The notes under the pieces: model-generated
What the model saw: only the letters and a program-made list of their open reading frames with translations
The model's database searches: none
What the model was told of the DNA's origin: nothing
In this document: positions 1 through 10,669 of the stretch, piece by piece
Layout of the letters: the number at the start of each line of letters is the position of its first letter
Numbering within the stretch: position 1 is the stretch's first letter
Made by a program: the position numbers and the translations under genes
Assembly (NCBI RefSeq): GCF_000518185.1
Contig: NZ_JADC01000010.1
Span: 186,001-250,000, forward strand
Direction: 5' to 3'
Length of the DNA: 64,000 nucleotides
Source of the DNA: Bartonella clarridgeiae ATCC 51734
Lineage (GTDB): Bacteria; Pseudomonadota; Alphaproteobacteria; Rhizobiales; Rhizobiaceae

Positions 1-119
1 AGCAATAGAAGCTAAGTCTTTACCTCTTTCAGTTTGGCATTATCAATTTAATCAACTTATAATTAATATTATCAAGAATCAATTTATAATGCATTTCAAC
101 TTTTATTTTGAATTCAGTA

Positions 120-614
120 TTATTTCTCAAAGAGATGTGGGTTTTCAAAAGCAAGATTTTGACGCGCTTTTTGTAATCGTTGAATAATTTCATCAATTTT
201 GGACGAAGAATAAGACGATTCTTGATTATCAGTTAATGAATGTTGTCTCCCCTCACCTTCATAAAAACACTGAATTTGTGATTGGAGAGTTCGTATTTCT
301 TGAAATAAAAGGCGACTAGTTTCTCTAAAACTATTATTAAGTGAAAAAATTTGATCGGAAATTGACATTAAAATTTGTTTTAAAAAATGCTCATTTTCTT
401 GACGTTTACGATATTCTAAAACAAGAGCATAACTTATTTCATCTAACTGCTGTTTAGTAACATCAATTTTATGTAATAAATCTGGCGCTCCGCCTATATT
501 GTCTTTTCTTACTTTTAAAAGCATAGCATGAATATTTAATAGTCTAACTGCAGAATAAGACAAATAATCAACTAACGTAAGTGTATTAGTATAGTGTTTT
601 TTTTTAACCATCAT
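120..614 (-). CDS. Hypothetical protein, helical, 164 aa
   Basis: I do not recognise this family. The predicted protein is hydrophilic and looks almost entirely alpha-helical, with heptad-like stretches around residues 50-115 and 140-160 suggesting a coiled coil. It has no signal peptide, membrane segment or cysteine cluster. The start is uncertain because two ATG codons lie side by side. It stands alone, on the same strand as the lipoprotein gene to its right but about 140 bases away from it. Coding capacity is plausible from its length and composition, but there is no functional evidence. Confidence 0.6.
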   Translation of the reverse strand: MMVKKKHYTNTLTLVDYLSYSAVRLLNIHAMLLKVRKDNIGGAPDLLHKIDVTKQQLDEISYALVLEYRKRQENEHFLKQILMSISDQIFSLNNSFRETSRLLFQEIRTLQSQIQCFYEGEGRQHSLTDNQESSYSSSKIDEIIQRLQKARQNLAFENPHLFEK

Positions 615-752
615 AAAGCTACCTAATGATTAATTGTATAGATTTATCCCACTATTCATTTTTAGTCCTATAGAACCATTCTAAAGAAAATGCTAAAAAA
701 TCTCTTTTCTAATTTATTTATATCCAATTATTATATTTGTTTTTTTTTATAT

Positions 753-1949
753 TTAATGATTGGTTAATGGAGATAAGAGGTGCATAGGTGTATAAAGGAT
801 AAAATCGGTGGTTTTCTTTAAAATATTGCTACCATCAGAAAGAATCGCTTGACTAGGTGATAATTCTGTTCCTTGCATAATTGTTGAAGCTAAAGATCCC
901 TCTCGAGATAGAGCCATTAATGTTGGTGAAGATGCAAATACATTATGCGTCCCGCCATCAACATTAGATAAATCAAGAATAGCTATTCCATTCTTCCACA
1001 ACATTTCAATATTTGAGCCATCTCCTACACGAGGGTGTCCACCTGTAAGCTTTCTTGAAACAGCAAGCGCTTTATCTTTACGAGATACCAAAATAGCTGT
1101 TGGTTGAGGTAATTGTTTAATATCATTAAGTTGACGTTCAAATACATCAAGATCAATATCCGGCGCTGCCATTAAAAAACTTGTAATGCGATGAATTAGC
1201 TTGTATTTTCCTTGTAATGCTAGAGTTCTAAATGCTTCCATCGTAACAAGATTGCCCATAGAATGCGCAATAATTGAGACGTGATCAGCATTTGTTTCAC
1301 TGATAGTTATCAGAAGTTCTATCAATCCATCACGTGCAAAATTGGCGCTATCACGATCATAAATATAAAGAGGTATTGCACCAGCCGAAGGCCATGAATA
1401 GTGTACATTAACAACATTCAAAGAATAATCGTAAGCAAATTGAGCTGTACGAAACGTACCGTCTGCAAAATTATTATTGTAACCATGAATAAAAAGGAAA
1501 ATTTCTTTTTTTCCTTTTGGCTTTTTTGCTAACGCAATATTTAATTGCTGTTTAAACTGCTCCTTATTCTCATATTTTTGCAAAGCGACTGCTGCAAAAT
1601 ATTTATCATGACTCGGTTTATAAGCATTTGTCTCAACTACACCTTTAACATGTTTTTGAGGAATTCCTACATCAACGCGGTTGTAGTGTACTTTATTTGA
1701 CCGTTCTGCTCCATAAGGCTGAGAATAATTATCCTGCATCATACGACTTGTAGCAACATACACTGGGATAATAGCTTTCGGAGGAATTGGTTTTTCAACT
1801 TTTCGTTGTACAGCAACCATAGACGGTGTTGCATGTATTCCATGCCAAAGTACAGCACGCGACCCATCACATGCAACTAATAAAGTAATGCAAATAAAAA
1901 ATACTAAATATTTAAAAAACACAACACTTTTCACTACGATACTACCCAA
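753..1949 (-). CDS. DUF900-type alpha/beta hydrolase, predicted lipoprotein
   Basis: A serine-type alpha/beta hydrolase of the DUF900 family, widespread in Rhizobiales and without a settled substrate. The N-terminus is a lipoprotein signal: basic start, hydrophobic core, then LLVAC with the lipobox cysteine at about residue 27, so the enzyme is probably anchored to a membrane facing the periplasm. Early in the domain is the oxyanion-type segment IHGYNNNF, and the nucleophile elbow is AHSMGN near the middle. Candidate acid and histidine residues lie in the C-terminal third (for example the GGTHN segment). The length of 398 residues is usual for the family. It is transcribed alone. The family assignment is firm but the substrate is unknown. 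Confidence 0.82.
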   Translation of the reverse strand: MGSIVVKSVVFFKYLVFFICITLLVACDGSRAVLWHGIHATPSMVAVQRKVEKPIPPKAIIPVYVATSRMMQDNYSQPYGAERSNKVHYNRVDVGIPQKHVKGVVETNAYKPSHDKYFAAVALQKYENKEQFKQQLNIALAKKPKGKKEIFLFIHGYNNNFADGTFRTAQFAYDYSLNVVNVHYSWPSAGAIPLYIYDRDSANFARDGLIELLITISETNADHVSIIAHSMGNLVTMEAFRTLALQGKYKLIHRITSFLMAAPDIDLDVFERQLNDIKQLPQPTAILVSRKDKALAVSRKLTGGHPRVGDGSNIEMLWKNGIAILDLSNVDGGTHNVFASSPTLMALSREGSLASTIMQGTELSPSQAILSDGSNILKKTTDFILYTPMHLLSPLTNH

Positions 1950-2126
1950 TCTTATTAAATTAAAAAAGAGCTCATATTTCGTACCTATAGTAATAACAGA
2001 AGATACAGTTTCTAACGATCTGCAATAAAGTAATTATAATAAGACATTATAATAAAAAATGCACAGAATTCGCACACTAATGCCCACTCTTATCTGTACC
2101 TTAACATCAATCACAAAAAACACAAA

Positions 2127-2211
2127 TGGTGCGGTCGAGAAGACTCGAACTTCCACGAGTTGCCCCACAGCGACCTCAACGCTGCGCGTCTACCAATTCC
2201 GCCACGACCGC
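2127..2211 (-). tRNA. tRNA-Leu (GAG)
   Basis: Read on the minus strand, the acceptor stem GCGGTCG pairs with CGACCGC. The long variable arm typical of leucine tRNAs is present. The anticodon stem AGCG/CGCT encloses the loop TTGAGGT, giving anticodon GAG. The 3' CCA is encoded at the low-coordinate end. It lies between the lipoprotein hydrolase gene and folE. Confidence 0.95.
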
Positions 2212-2352
2212 ACAAGGTAGAAACATCACTCTCCGCATTTAACAAATCATACAGTAAGGTACAAGTTTATTTTTGTATTCTTATAACTTATTTTATTTCA
2301 CGCTACTTCATGTTTAATAACATAAATTCTTAAAATGCACATCTTACCATAA

Positions 2353-2967
2353 TTAGCGTATCAATGACATAAAACTAGCTTGTGCCACTTGATCACTTTG
2401 ATAATATCCATGAAAACTTGTTGTAATTGTCGTAGTTCCTTGCTTTCGTATCCCTCTCATATTCATACACATATGCTCAGCCTCAACTACTACAGCAACA
2501 CCATGAGGCTTTAGATGTGTTTCCAGAGCATCAACTATTTGTGCCGTCATGGTTTCTTGTGTTTGTAAACGACGAGAAAAAGCATCTACAACACGTGCAA
2601 TTTTTGAAAGTCCAACAACTTTTTTATCAGGAAGATAAGCGATATGAGCTTTACCAATAATTGGAAGCATATGATGTTCACAATGTGAATAAAAAGAGAT
2701 ATTCTTCATTATAACTGGTTCATTATACCCTGAAACTTCCTCAAAAACTGTACCTAAAATTTCTTCAACTGATTCGTTATAACCAGTAAAAAGTTCACGA
2801 TACGCTTTAGCAACACGACTTGGAGTATTTAACAGCCCTTCTCGATTTGGATTTTCTCCTATCCATAACAGCAATGTATGAATTGCCATCTCTATTTCTT
2901 CAACACTAGGCTTTTTTTGCTCAGAGAGAAATGAATTAGTTGCTCCTTCTTCAATCACATCACGCAT
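2353..2967 (-). CDS. folE: GTP cyclohydrolase I
   Basis: Converts GTP to 7,8-dihydroneopterin triphosphate, the first step of tetrahydrofolate synthesis and also a source for queuosine. The conserved zinc and active-site segments are visible: SHCEHHMLP in the centre, the [12 protein letters not shown] strand, and [11 protein letters not shown] near the C-terminus, giving the Cys-His-Cys zinc ligands. The length of 204 residues is normal for the type IA enzyme. It is transcribed away from the IscU-like gene, with about 120 AT-rich bases between the two starts. A GGAG ribosome-binding site precedes the start. Confidence 0.95.
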   Translation of the reverse strand: MRDVIEEGATNSFLSEQKKPSVEEIEMAIHTLLLWIGENPNREGLLNTPSRVAKAYRELFTGYNESVEEILGTVFEEVSGYNEPVIMKNISFYSHCEHHMLPIIGKAHIAYLPDKKVVGLSKIARVVDAFSRRLQTQETMTAQIVDALETHLKPHGVAVVVEAEHMCMNMRGIRKQGTTTITTSFHGYYQSDQVAQASFMSLIR

Positions 2968-3086
2968 TAAAAAAACTCCAACTTATTATGTATAAAATGT
3001 TTATTATATATCTATTTTTATAATTTTTATATAAACGAGTTAAAAACTTAAACAGCAATAACTTTTAAAAGTTTAGATAATAGCTT

Positions 3087-3524
3087 ATGATTGAAAATGT
3101 CTACAGTAATAAAATAATTGAACATGCTGCACATATAAGCAAAATTGGCCGTCTTAATAATCCGGATGCAACATCAAAAAAATGTGCACGCTTTTGTGGA
3201 TCGACTGTTACCGTAGACCTAAAAATAGAAAATAGCACTATAACAGATTTTGCCCATGAAATATGCGCATGTGTACTTGGACAAGCTTCATCTTCTATTC
3301 TTGCACATCATATTATTGGCCAAAAAACACAAGACCTTAAAATATTACATGAAATTATTCAGCATATGTTAACAAAAAATGGCCCTCCCCCTTCAGCTCC
3401 ATTTGAAGCATTTGCTTGCCTACAGCCTATTAAAGACTATAAAACACGCCATGGATCAGTAATGCTTACTTTTGATGCAGTCATAGATTGTATTAAACAA
3501 ATTGAAGAAAAAATGAATGGCTAA
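3087..3524 (+). CDS. IscU/NifU-like iron-sulfur cluster scaffold protein
   Basis: A short protein of the NifU N-terminal/IscU fold. Three cysteines fall in the expected order and context: C37 in the ARFCGST segment (the place of the ACGD cysteine), C62 in ICACVLGQASSS (the YGCG...SS segment), and C111 in FACLQPIKDY (the C-terminal ligand). It would hold a transient Fe-S cluster or pass on iron. The 3' end overlaps yidD by 8 bases, so the two are translationally coupled, an arrangement also seen in other Rhizobiales. It lacks the LPPVK HscA-binding motif of classical IscU, so it is a relative rather than IscU itself. Confidence 0.8.
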   Translation: MIENVYSNKIIEHAAHISKIGRLNNPDATSKKCARFCGSTVTVDLKIENSTITDFAHEICACVLGQASSSILAHHIIGQKTQDLKILHEIIQHMLTKNGPPPSAPFEAFACLQPIKDYKTRHGSVMLTFDAVIDCIKQIEEKMNG

Positions 3525-3861
3525 ACAACACGTAAAAACAAAAAAAACGTACACAAGAAATTACACAGGACCTTGGCAGAAAACACCTGGACGATTACTT
3601 GGTATTGGACTAATACGTTTCTACCAAATAATGCTGTCTAACTTTATAGGCAATCAGTGTCGTCACAGACCAACTTGTTCAGAATATACCTATGAAGCGA
3701 TTGCGCGCCATGGTCTATGGGCAGGTGCATGGATGGGATTTTTTCGTCTTATCCGTTGTTGTCCCTTTGGAACAAATGGCTTTGATCCAGTACCTACCTC
3801 TATTGAGAATTCCTATAAGCCTTGGCATTATTGGAAAATTTCTATCAAACGTAATAAATAA
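3517..3861 (+). CDS. yidD: Membrane protein insertion efficiency factor YidD
   Basis: A small YidD-family protein that helps insert inner-membrane proteins alongside YidC. The diagnostic core is complete: RFYQIMLSNFIG, then CRHRPTCSEYTYEAI with the paired cysteines, then RLIRCCPF and the GFDPVP ending. The length of 114 residues is slightly above the bacterial norm because of a basic N-terminal extension of about 25 residues. The start overlaps the end of the preceding IscU-like gene. Confidence 0.95.
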   Translation: MAKQHVKTKKTYTRNYTGPWQKTPGRLLGIGLIRFYQIMLSNFIGNQCRHRPTCSEYTYEAIARHGLWAGAWMGFFRLIRCCPFGTNGFDPVPTSIENSYKPWHYWKISIKRNK

Positions 3862-3899
3862 TTCTTTCTTTTTTAATGCATTATGCATAAAAAGAATTG
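3860..3899 (+). terminator. Probable terminator after yidD
   Basis: An inverted repeat follows the yidD stop: AATTCTTT pairs with AAAGAATT, and an ATGCAT/ATGCAT core closes the hairpin. It is interrupted by unpaired T residues, so it is weaker than a textbook terminator. Confidence 0.4.
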
Positions 3900-3993
3900 A
3901 TAGGAAATTAGCCTATTAGTTTTAATTGATTGTTGCTAAATGTTCACGAAACCATCCGCAATCGTTAGCGGAATTGGATTAAAAAGGTTCTTT

Positions 3994-5970
3994 ATGTCTT
4001 GCTCTATTTCTCTTTCTTTTCCTGATGGCTCAAAACGCGATTACCCAACCGAAATAACTGGTTTAGAATTAGCCAAATCTATTTCTAATTTCCTCGCAAA
4101 AAAAGCAGTTGCCTATAGTCTTGATGGAGTTCTTAGAGATCTCTCAGACCCATTAGGACAATCTGGACAAGTAGAAATCATTACTCGCGATGATCCACGT
4201 GCACTTGAATTGATACGCCATGATTGCGCACATGTTTTAGCTGAAGCAGTACAAGAGCTTTTTCCTGAAACGCAAGTTACAATTGGTCCAGTTATTGAAA
4301 ACGGTTTTTATTATGATTTTGCACGTAAACAACCTTTTACATTAGATGACCTCACTATCATTGAAAAAAAAATGCGTGAAATTATTCAACGCAATAAACC
4401 TTTTAGAAAAGAAATTTGGTCTCGTGAAAAAGCTAAGAAGATTTTTTCTGAAAAAAATGAACTCTATAAAATCGAGCTTATTGATGCTATCCCCGATGAT
4501 CAAGATTTGAAAGTCTATTATCAAGGCGACTGGTTTGATCTTTGCCGTGGTCCACATATGCAATCTACTGGCCAAATTGGTAATGCATTTAAATTGATGA
4601 AAGTTGCAGGTGCTTATTGGCGTGGTGATGCTAATAATCCTATGTTAACGAGAATTTATGGTACAGCATTTACTAATGAAAATGACTTAAAAGTCTATCT
4701 TCATATGCTAGAAGAGACTGAAAAACGGGATCATCGCCGCTTAGGACGTGAAATGGATTTATTTCATTTTCAAGAGGAAGGTCCAGGAATGATTTTTTGG
4801 CACCCAAAAGGCTGGAAAATGTTCCAAAATTTGATCAGTTACATGCGTCGTCGTCTCGATGATCATAAATATGCCGAAGTTCAGGCACCACAAGTTCTTG
4901 ATAAATCACTTTGGGAAGTGTCAGGTCACTGGAGATGGTACAAAGAAAATATGTTCAAAACAATTCCAGCAGCTGATGATTGGAATAATGAATATATTTA
5001 TGCTCTTAAACCAATGAATTGTCCTGGCCATGTGCAGATCTTTAAACATGGTTTAAAATCTTATCGTGATTTGCCCATTAGACTGGCTGAATTTGGCCTT
5101 GTTCATCGTTATGAGCCCTCAGGTTCTTTACATGGTCTTATGCGGGCACGTAGCTTTACACAAGATGACGCACATATTTTTTGCACTGAAGAACAATTAG
5201 CTGATGAATGTCTCAGTATCAATGATTTGATTTTATCAACCTATGCCGATTTTGGTTTTGAAGAAATCAGCCTTAAGCTCTCAACACGCCCAGAAAAACG
5301 TGTTGGCTCAGATGAATTGTGGGACCATGCTGAAAATATCATGACATCTGTTCTTAAAACTATTGAGAAAAAATCTTCAGGACGTGTTAGAATAAGTATT
5401 CTTCCTGGTGAGGGCGCATTTTATGGACCAAAATTTGAATATACACTGAAAGATGCTATTGGCCGAGAATGGCAATGCGGAACAACGCAAGTAGACTTTA
5501 ATTTACCTGAGCGCTTTGGAGCATTCTATATTGATAAGGATTCAGAAAAACGCCAGCCTGTTATGATCCATCGAGCTATTTTTGGATCAATGGAGCGTTT
5601 TCTCGGTATATTAATCGAAAACTTTTCTGGTCATATGCCGTTTTGGCTTGCGCCTCAACAGATTGCTGTGGCAACGATTACATCCGATGCGAATGATTAT
5701 GCGAAAAAAATAACAGCAAAACTCAAAGCTATTGGTCTTTCAGTGATATTGGATTCCCGCAATGAGAAAATTAACTACAAAATACGTGAACACTCTTTAC
5801 AAAAAATTCCTGTAATTTTGGTGTGTGGCAAACGCGAAGCTGAAACAAATAGTGTCAATATGCGCCGCTTAGGAAGTGTAGAACAAAGCCTTTTATCTCT
5901 AGAAGAAGTGATTAAACAACTGCTAGATGAAGCGATACCACCAGATTTACGCCGTTTAACCAACAACTGA
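3994..5970 (+). CDS. thrS: Threonyl-tRNA synthetase
   Basis: Charges tRNA-Thr. The domain order is complete: an N-terminal TGS domain (residues 1-65), the editing domain with the HDCAH motif and the downstream DLCRGPH segment, the class II catalytic core with [11 protein letters not shown] and [16 protein letters not shown], and a C-terminal anticodon-binding domain. The chosen ATG at 3994 gives 658 residues. An in-frame ATG at 3940 would add 18 residues, but the purine-rich AAAAAGG just before 3994 and normal family length favour the later start. No T-box leader is seen, as expected for a proteobacterium. Confidence 0.96.
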   Translation: MSCSISLSFPDGSKRDYPTEITGLELAKSISNFLAKKAVAYSLDGVLRDLSDPLGQSGQVEIITRDDPRALELIRHDCAHVLAEAVQELFPETQVTIGPVIENGFYYDFARKQPFTLDDLTIIEKKMREIIQRNKPFRKEIWSREKAKKIFSEKNELYKIELIDAIPDDQDLKVYYQGDWFDLCRGPHMQSTGQIGNAFKLMKVAGAYWRGDANNPMLTRIYGTAFTNENDLKVYLHMLEETEKRDHRRLGREMDLFHFQEEGPGMIFWHPKGWKMFQNLISYMRRRLDDHKYAEVQAPQVLDKSLWEVSGHWRWYKENMFKTIPAADDWNNEYIYALKPMNCPGHVQIFKHGLKSYRDLPIRLAEFGLVHRYEPSGSLHGLMRARSFTQDDAHIFCTEEQLADECLSINDLILSTYADFGFEEISLKLSTRPEKRVGSDELWDHAENIMTSVLKTIEKKSSGRVRISILPGEGAFYGPKFEYTLKDAIGREWQCGTTQVDFNLPERFGAFYIDKDSEKRQPVMIHRAIFGSMERFLGILIENFSGHMPFWLAPQQIAVATITSDANDYAKKITAKLKAIGLSVILDSRNEKINYKIREHSLQKIPVILVCGKREAETNSVNMRRLGSVEQSLLSLEEVIKQLLDEAIPPDLRRLTNN

Positions 5971-6009
5971 TATCATAAAAAAATACTACAAACCAATAGT
6001 AGATTATAA

Positions 6010-6528
6010 TTATCGAGCTTTGTCAAGAATGCGCTTACACTCAATTAACTCAAATAGTACTTCCTGCAACAATACTTTATCAGTTTTATCTCGATGATTA
6101 TTAATAGCGCCAACCGACGCTTCCCCTTCACTCTTCATAAACCCCAAAAGCCCAAACGCTGTCTTTTTTGATTTAGCCGAAATAGATTTGGATTCCTGTT
6201 CTACACATTTTTTTTCTATTACAATATTCATAGCATCAAGATCACCATTACCAAATGCAACAACAAAAGAAGAACCCTTCTCTTTTAAAATACGTTGTAC
6301 ACCTTTTATAGTATAACCTTGTCCGTAAAGTAATTGTTTGATACCATTGAGTAAATCAATATCATTAGGGCGATAATAACGACGCCCACCCCCACGTTTC
6401 AATGGTTTAATCTGACCAAACCGCGTTTCCCAAAATCTTAATACATGCTGCGGAATCCCCAACAAATCAGCCACTTCACTAATTGTGCGAAAAGCATCGG
6501 GGCTTTTATCCATTTTATAATACCTCAC
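6010..6528 (-). CDS. MerR-family transcriptional regulator
   Basis: A MerR-type DNA-binding protein. The N-terminal winged helix-turn-helix is clear: [19 protein letters not shown], followed by the second recognition part [15 protein letters not shown] and the helix [11 protein letters not shown]. The C-terminal half (residues 90-172) is variable and has no metal-binding cysteine set, so the effector is unknown. In Rhizobiales a MerR gene commonly follows plsX-fabH-ihfA, and that is the order here on the minus strand. About 165 bases separate it from ihfA, so it could have its own promoter. Confidence 0.88.
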   Translation of the reverse strand: MRYYKMDKSPDAFRTISEVADLLGIPQHVLRFWETRFGQIKPLKRGGGRRYYRPNDIDLLNGIKQLLYGQGYTIKGVQRILKEKGSSFVVAFGNGDLDAMNIVIEKKCVEQESKSISAKSKKTAFGLLGFMKSEGEASVGAINNHRDKTDKVLLQEVLFELIECKRILDKAR

Positions 6529-6694
6529 CTAAAATTATATCAATGATTTTATGGTTATTGATCATAATATGAAATCATATTCATGAATCTTCAATAAGGA
6601 ATTCTCAGCTTAAAATATAAAAGAAAAGAGTCTAATAAATATAAAATTCTTTAACAAAAAAACAAACATCTTAATACTGCTTATTTGTACAAAA

Positions 6695-7006
6695 TTATTT
6701 TTTCTTTGCACGATGTGTATCTAAAATTCTTTTCTTAAGCACATTTGCAGCCTTAAATGTTACTACACGCCGTGGTGGGATGGATGCTTCAACACCTGTT
6801 TTTGGATTTCGTCCAATTCGTTCACTTTTATTACGAACTTGAAAAGTTGCAAAAGAAGATAATTTAACCATTTCACCTTTGACAAGTGAATTGCAAATTT
6901 CATTCAAGACTAACTCAACTAAATCGGCTGATTCAGTGTGTGACAAGCCCACCTTTCTACAAACAGCGCCAGCCAAGTCTGCACGTGTTACTGTCTTACT
7001 TGTCAT
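6695..7006 (-). CDS. ihfA: Integration host factor subunit alpha
   Basis: Alpha subunit of the DNA-bending IHF heterodimer, acting in recombination and promoter architecture. The HU/IHF fold is complete in 103 residues: the N-terminal helices, the [22 protein letters not shown] segment (the intercalating proline lies in the GRNPKTG arm), and the basic tail. The start at 7006 is preferred over the ATG nine bases upstream because an AGGTG site sits six bases before it. The partner ihfB is not in this window. Confidence 0.93.
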   Translation of the reverse strand: MTSKTVTRADLAGAVCRKVGLSHTESADLVELVLNEICNSLVKGEMVKLSSFATFQVRNKSERIGRNPKTGVEASIPPRRVVTFKAANVLKKRILDTHRAKKK

Positions 7007-7083
7007 TATCATCACCTATTTAAATATTAAAAATTATAAAGAAATTTATACGTTTTATTTAAATATGGTCAAGTGGCTATAAT

Positions 7084-8055
7084 TTACCAACGGATAAGAA
7101 TCGCACCCCATGTAAAACCTCCACCCATAGCCTCTAGCATAATAAGATCTCCTTTTTTAATTCTTCCATCTTGAACAGCAGTTGCTAAAGCTAGCGGTAC
7201 CGATGCTGCAGATGTATTACCATGCTGATCGATGGTAATAATAATCCGGTCTTTCGCGATTCCTAACTTTTTAGCTGATGCTTCAATAATACGTTTATTA
7301 GCTTGATGAGGCACAAACCAATCTAATTGAGAAGGCTTCATCTCAACAGCTGCAAAACAATTATCAACGACATCAGTTATCATACCAACTGCATGTTTAA
7401 AAACCTCCCGTCCTTCCATACGTAGGTAACCTGTTGTTTGTGTTGTTGAAGGACCACCATCAACGTACAACTTATCAGCATATTCACCATCAGAACGCAA
7501 TTTAGCAGATAATATACCATAATCAGCAGAAGTACCTTCAAATTCTTGCGCTTCTAAAATAGCTGCACCTGAACCATCACCAAATAAAACACATGTTGTA
7601 CGATCTTGCCAATCTAAAATTCGAGAAAATGTGTCAGATCCAATCACTAAAATTCTCTTAGCTGCTCCACAGCGCAGATAAGCGTCTCCTGTTACCAACG
7701 CAAAAATAAAACCAGAGCAAACAGCTTGAATATCAAAGGCAAAACCATGTCTCATTCCCAAAGCTCGCTGAATTTCAACAGCAGAAGCAGGAAAAGTACG
7801 GTTAGGTGTTGAAGTTGCTAGAATAATACAATCAATATCTTTTACTGTCATACCAGTATTTGCTAGAGCTGCTTGTGCAGCTTTTATTCCTAAAGAAACG
7901 GTAGTTTCATTATCATCAGCAATATGACGTTGACGAATTCCTGTGCGTTGAACAATCCACGAATCAGATGTTTCAACCAATTCCGCAATCTCATCATTCG
8001 ATAAGCTTTTTTTTGGTAAGGCACTTCCTACACCACAAATAACTGATCGAATCAT
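7084..8055 (-). CDS. fabH: 3-oxoacyl-ACP synthase III (FabH)
   Basis: Condenses acetyl-CoA with malonyl-ACP to start type II fatty acid synthesis. The Cys-His-Asn triad is present: the cysteine in QAVCSGF, the histidine in VPHQANKRI, and the asparagine in [10 protein letters not shown]. The length of 323 residues is standard. It is 49 bases downstream of plsX on the same strand and very probably co-transcribed with it, the conserved plsX-fabH pairing that joins phospholipid and fatty acid initiation. Confidence 0.96.
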   Translation of the reverse strand: MIRSVICGVGSALPKKSLSNDEIAELVETSDSWIVQRTGIRQRHIADDNETTVSLGIKAAQAALANTGMTVKDIDCIILATSTPNRTFPASAVEIQRALGMRHGFAFDIQAVCSGFIFALVTGDAYLRCGAAKRILVIGSDTFSRILDWQDRTTCVLFGDGSGAAILEAQEFEGTSADYGILSAKLRSDGEYADKLYVDGGPSTTQTTGYLRMEGREVFKHAVGMITDVVDNCFAAVEMKPSQLDWFVPHQANKRIIEASAKKLGIAKDRIIITIDQHGNTSAASVPLALATAVQDGRIKKGDLIMLEAMGGGFTWGAILIRW

Positions 8056-8104
8056 GTCACCTTAACCTTCTCCTGAAATTTCTCCTCTATATTGCAAATA
8101 CCTA

Positions 8105-9175
8105 TCATACCATCTCCATATTCATCACAGCTTTACCCTCATCATCCAAAAGCGATGCTTTACTCTCATGAAAAAGCAATAAATCCGTGGCTATTTCTTT
8201 TAAGAGTCCATTACTCACCATTTCATAACCAACGCGAATAGCAGCAGCAAAACCGTTAGCAGTAGCACCACCATGACTTTTTATAACAATACCATTTAAG
8301 CCTAAAAGAACACCACCATTAACCCTATCTGGATCCATTTTATGTTTCAATTTACGAAAAGCACTTCGCGACACAAGGTAACCAAAATATGAAAAAATAG
8401 AACTACGCATAGTAATATTTAAGGTTTCCGCTATCTGTCGTGCAGTTCCTTCTGCAACTTTTAAAGCAATATTACCGGAAAATCCCTCAGTGACAACAAC
8501 GTCAATGGTTCCTTTTCCAATATCATTTCCTTCGATAAATCCTTTATATTCTAAACCATCTAATTGCACTTTACGTAATATTATTCCTGCTTTCTTTATT
8601 TCATCCAAGCCTTTAACTGCTTCGACTCCCACATTTAACAACGCAACGCTTGGTTTTTCAATATGATATAAAACCCTGAACATTCCAGCACCCATAACTG
8701 CTAAATCAACCAATTGACTAGCAGATGCACCAATTGTTGCACCAACATCTAAAACAATACTCTCACCACGAAGAGTTGGCCAAATACCGGCGATACCAGG
8801 ACGTTCAGCTTCTGCCATCATTTTTAAACAAAAATAAGACATTGCCATAAGTGCACCAGTATTACCAGCAGAAACACAAGCATCAGCCTTGCCATTTTTT
8901 ACAGCCTCAATCGCATGCCACATTGATGATTTACCACGCCCAGTACGAAGTGCTTGGCTTGGTTTTTCATCCATACGCGTATAACTTTCTGTAGGATAAA
9001 AGCATGATGCTGCAACCAAATGAGGGTATTTTTTTAAAATCGGTTCAACAACTTCACCTACCCCATAAAATAAAAAATGGATATTTGGCAAATATTTCTG
9101 AGCAATTGCAGCCCCCGCAAGAGTAACTTCTGGACCATAATCACCACCCATTACATCCACAGAAATTTTAATCAC
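8105..9175 (-). CDS. plsX: Phosphate acyltransferase PlsX
   Basis: Makes acyl-phosphate from acyl-ACP for glycerol-3-phosphate acylation at the start of phospholipid synthesis. Recognised from the N-terminal [12 protein letters not shown], the central [18 protein letters not shown] and [12 protein letters not shown], and the C-terminal VIKSHGGA. The length of 356 residues is normal. It is the first gene of the plsX-fabH unit, with about 140 bases to the upstream DUF177 gene. In many bacteria DUF177 (YceD) and plsX flank rpmF; no rpmF is seen here. Confidence 0.95.
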   Translation of the reverse strand: MIKISVDVMGGDYGPEVTLAGAAIAQKYLPNIHFLFYGVGEVVEPILKKYPHLVAASCFYPTESYTRMDEKPSQALRTGRGKSSMWHAIEAVKNGKADACVSAGNTGALMAMSYFCLKMMAEAERPGIAGIWPTLRGESIVLDVGATIGASASQLVDLAVMGAGMFRVLYHIEKPSVALLNVGVEAVKGLDEIKKAGIILRKVQLDGLEYKGFIEGNDIGKGTIDVVVTEGFSGNIALKVAEGTARQIAETLNITMRSSIFSYFGYLVSRSAFRKLKHKMDPDRVNGGVLLGLNGIVIKSHGGATANGFAAAIRVGYEMVSNGLLKEIATDLLLFHESKASLLDDEGKAVMNMEMV

Positions 9176-9316
9176 GCTTTCTTATCCTATATCTTTAATT
9201 TACGTCGCAACTGTTTGCTATCAAACAATTATAAAAATTACCGCTATAACTTCTTCGTAGAAAAGACTGTTTTTATACCAGCATACAATAAACAATTTCT
9301 TTTTATATGTTTACAA

Positions 9317-9874
9317 TCACTTCCATTTTTTCAAAACAGAAAAGGGTGACGAATTTTGTTCAACTTTTTTTAAATTTTCAATCATATCTAAATTAACCCC
9401 TTCTTTGCGTGGATAATGATTAATTGATAATTCTAAAAATTCTTCCATGACTGCACCAATATCAATCTTATCACCATAAAACACTTCTGGTATATCTGCT
9501 CCCTCCACATCTAAAAATAATTCACCTGTATCCTCTGATATTTTAGGTTTAACCAAATTTGAATCTTCAGGAACAAAAACAATATTAATATTCTCAAGAA
9601 TAATATCTTCCAATGGTTCTAATGTAATAACACATGATTGTATTATACGTGCTTGTAATAAACCTTTTACACGTACTCCACGCTTTTTCCATGGTAAAAT
9701 ATAAAATTCTCCTTCAAAAAATTTTACATCAACTAAATTATGATTCTTAGCCAATTGTGCACATTCATGCTGATCTGCACAAATATGAACTTTTATTCCT
9801 TTTATAGGTAATGAGCGTACTGATACTAGATAAGTTAAAGCAAATTCCATTTGAGAAATACTTGAAACAGCCAT
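9317..9874 (-). CDS. DUF177 (YceD-like) protein
   Basis: A member of the YceD/DUF177 family, linked in other organisms to 23S rRNA maturation or ribosome production; its exact biochemistry is unsettled. The recognisable part is the C-terminal core: ITLEPLEDII, the FVPEDSN region, then DIPEVFYGDKIDIGAVMEEFLELSINHYPRK, which matches the family pattern of an acidic segment before the LxLP-type helix. A GGAG site seven bases before the ATG at 9874 supports that start over one 27 bases upstream. It precedes plsX, its usual neighbour. Confidence 0.85.
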   Translation of the reverse strand: MAVSSISQMEFALTYLVSVRSLPIKGIKVHICADQHECAQLAKNHNLVDVKFFEGEFYILPWKKRGVRVKGLLQARIIQSCVITLEPLEDIILENINIVFVPEDSNLVKPKISEDTGELFLDVEGADIPEVFYGDKIDIGAVMEEFLELSINHYPRKEGVNLDMIENLKKVEQNSSPFSVLKKWK

Positions 9875-10077
9875 TAGAAACTCCAAAAATAAATAGAGCA
9901 TATTATACCCTATCTTCTATTTGACCAGATTATATTTTATGAAATTTCTTCTTTTCTAAAGAAACTCTATATGGCATTATAATAAAGTAAATTAGTGTAA
10001 GATATGGTGAATGATATTAAATCAAAAATTTAAGAAAGACTTGAGATTACCTTTTCATCATATATTTTAAGTGTAAA

Positions 10078-10617
10078 ATGGAGATATCATTGTTTCAAAT
10101 ACCCCACATAACAAACTTAACTAAACGTAAATTATTGATTGGCCTCTCAATAGTAAGTGCAATGGGAATTGCAGGGTGTAATTCAATTAGTTCTTTAAAC
10201 TCAAGTCAGATATATAATTCTCTCAATTCAAGTCAAATATATCAAGAAGGTTATATTCTTGACAAAAATGCCCTTGATTCTGTTTCTGTTGGTTCAAGTC
10301 AAGAGCAAGTTCTTTTAGCTTTAGGATCTCCTTCTCTGAAAACACATTACGATAATGAGGTTTTCTATTATATTTCACAAACTAGATACCGAAAAATGCG
10401 GTTTATGAAAACTAAAATTACCGATCGTAAAGTTTTGGCTATTTATTTTAACAAAGATCGTCAAGTTATAAAAATAGCAAATTATGGTCTACAGGATGGG
10501 AAAATTTTCGACTTTATCACATACACGACACCAACCGGTGGTAATGATCAACCATTTTTGCTTCAGCTCATCAAAGGTGCTCCAGATCCTAATAATGATC
10601 CAGTTGTTAACCATTAG
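10078..10617 (+). CDS. bamE: Outer membrane protein assembly factor BamE
   Basis: A lipoprotein of the BamE/SmpA-OmlA family, part of the BAM machine that folds beta-barrel proteins into the outer membrane. The signal ends GIAGC, giving a lipidated cysteine near residue 34. The SmpA domain follows: SVSVGSSQEQVLLALGSPS and the strand VFYYISQTR. Just after the cysteine, a stretch of about ten residues is repeated in tandem (SLNSSQIY twice), lengthening the linker. It converges on nusB, with a shared hairpin between them. Confidence 0.88.
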   Translation: MEISLFQIPHITNLTKRKLLIGLSIVSAMGIAGCNSISSLNSSQIYNSLNSSQIYQEGYILDKNALDSVSVGSSQEQVLLALGSPSLKTHYDNEVFYYISQTRYRKMRFMKTKITDRKVLAIYFNKDRQVIKIANYGLQDGKIFDFITYTTPTGGNDQPFLLQLIKGAPDPNNDPVVNH

Positions 10618-10636
10618 TTTTCTAAGAATATTTAAC

Positions 10637-10661
10637 AAAATCCCGATATTAAAGGGATTTT
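10637..10661. terminator. Bidirectional terminator between bamE and nusB
   Basis: A perfect 8-bp inverted repeat, AAAATCCC and GGGATTTT, closes a 9-base loop between the convergent bamE and nusB genes. The A/T ends give a short T-run in both directions, so it can serve both strands. Confidence 0.7.
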
Positions 10662-10669
10662 ATCATAAT

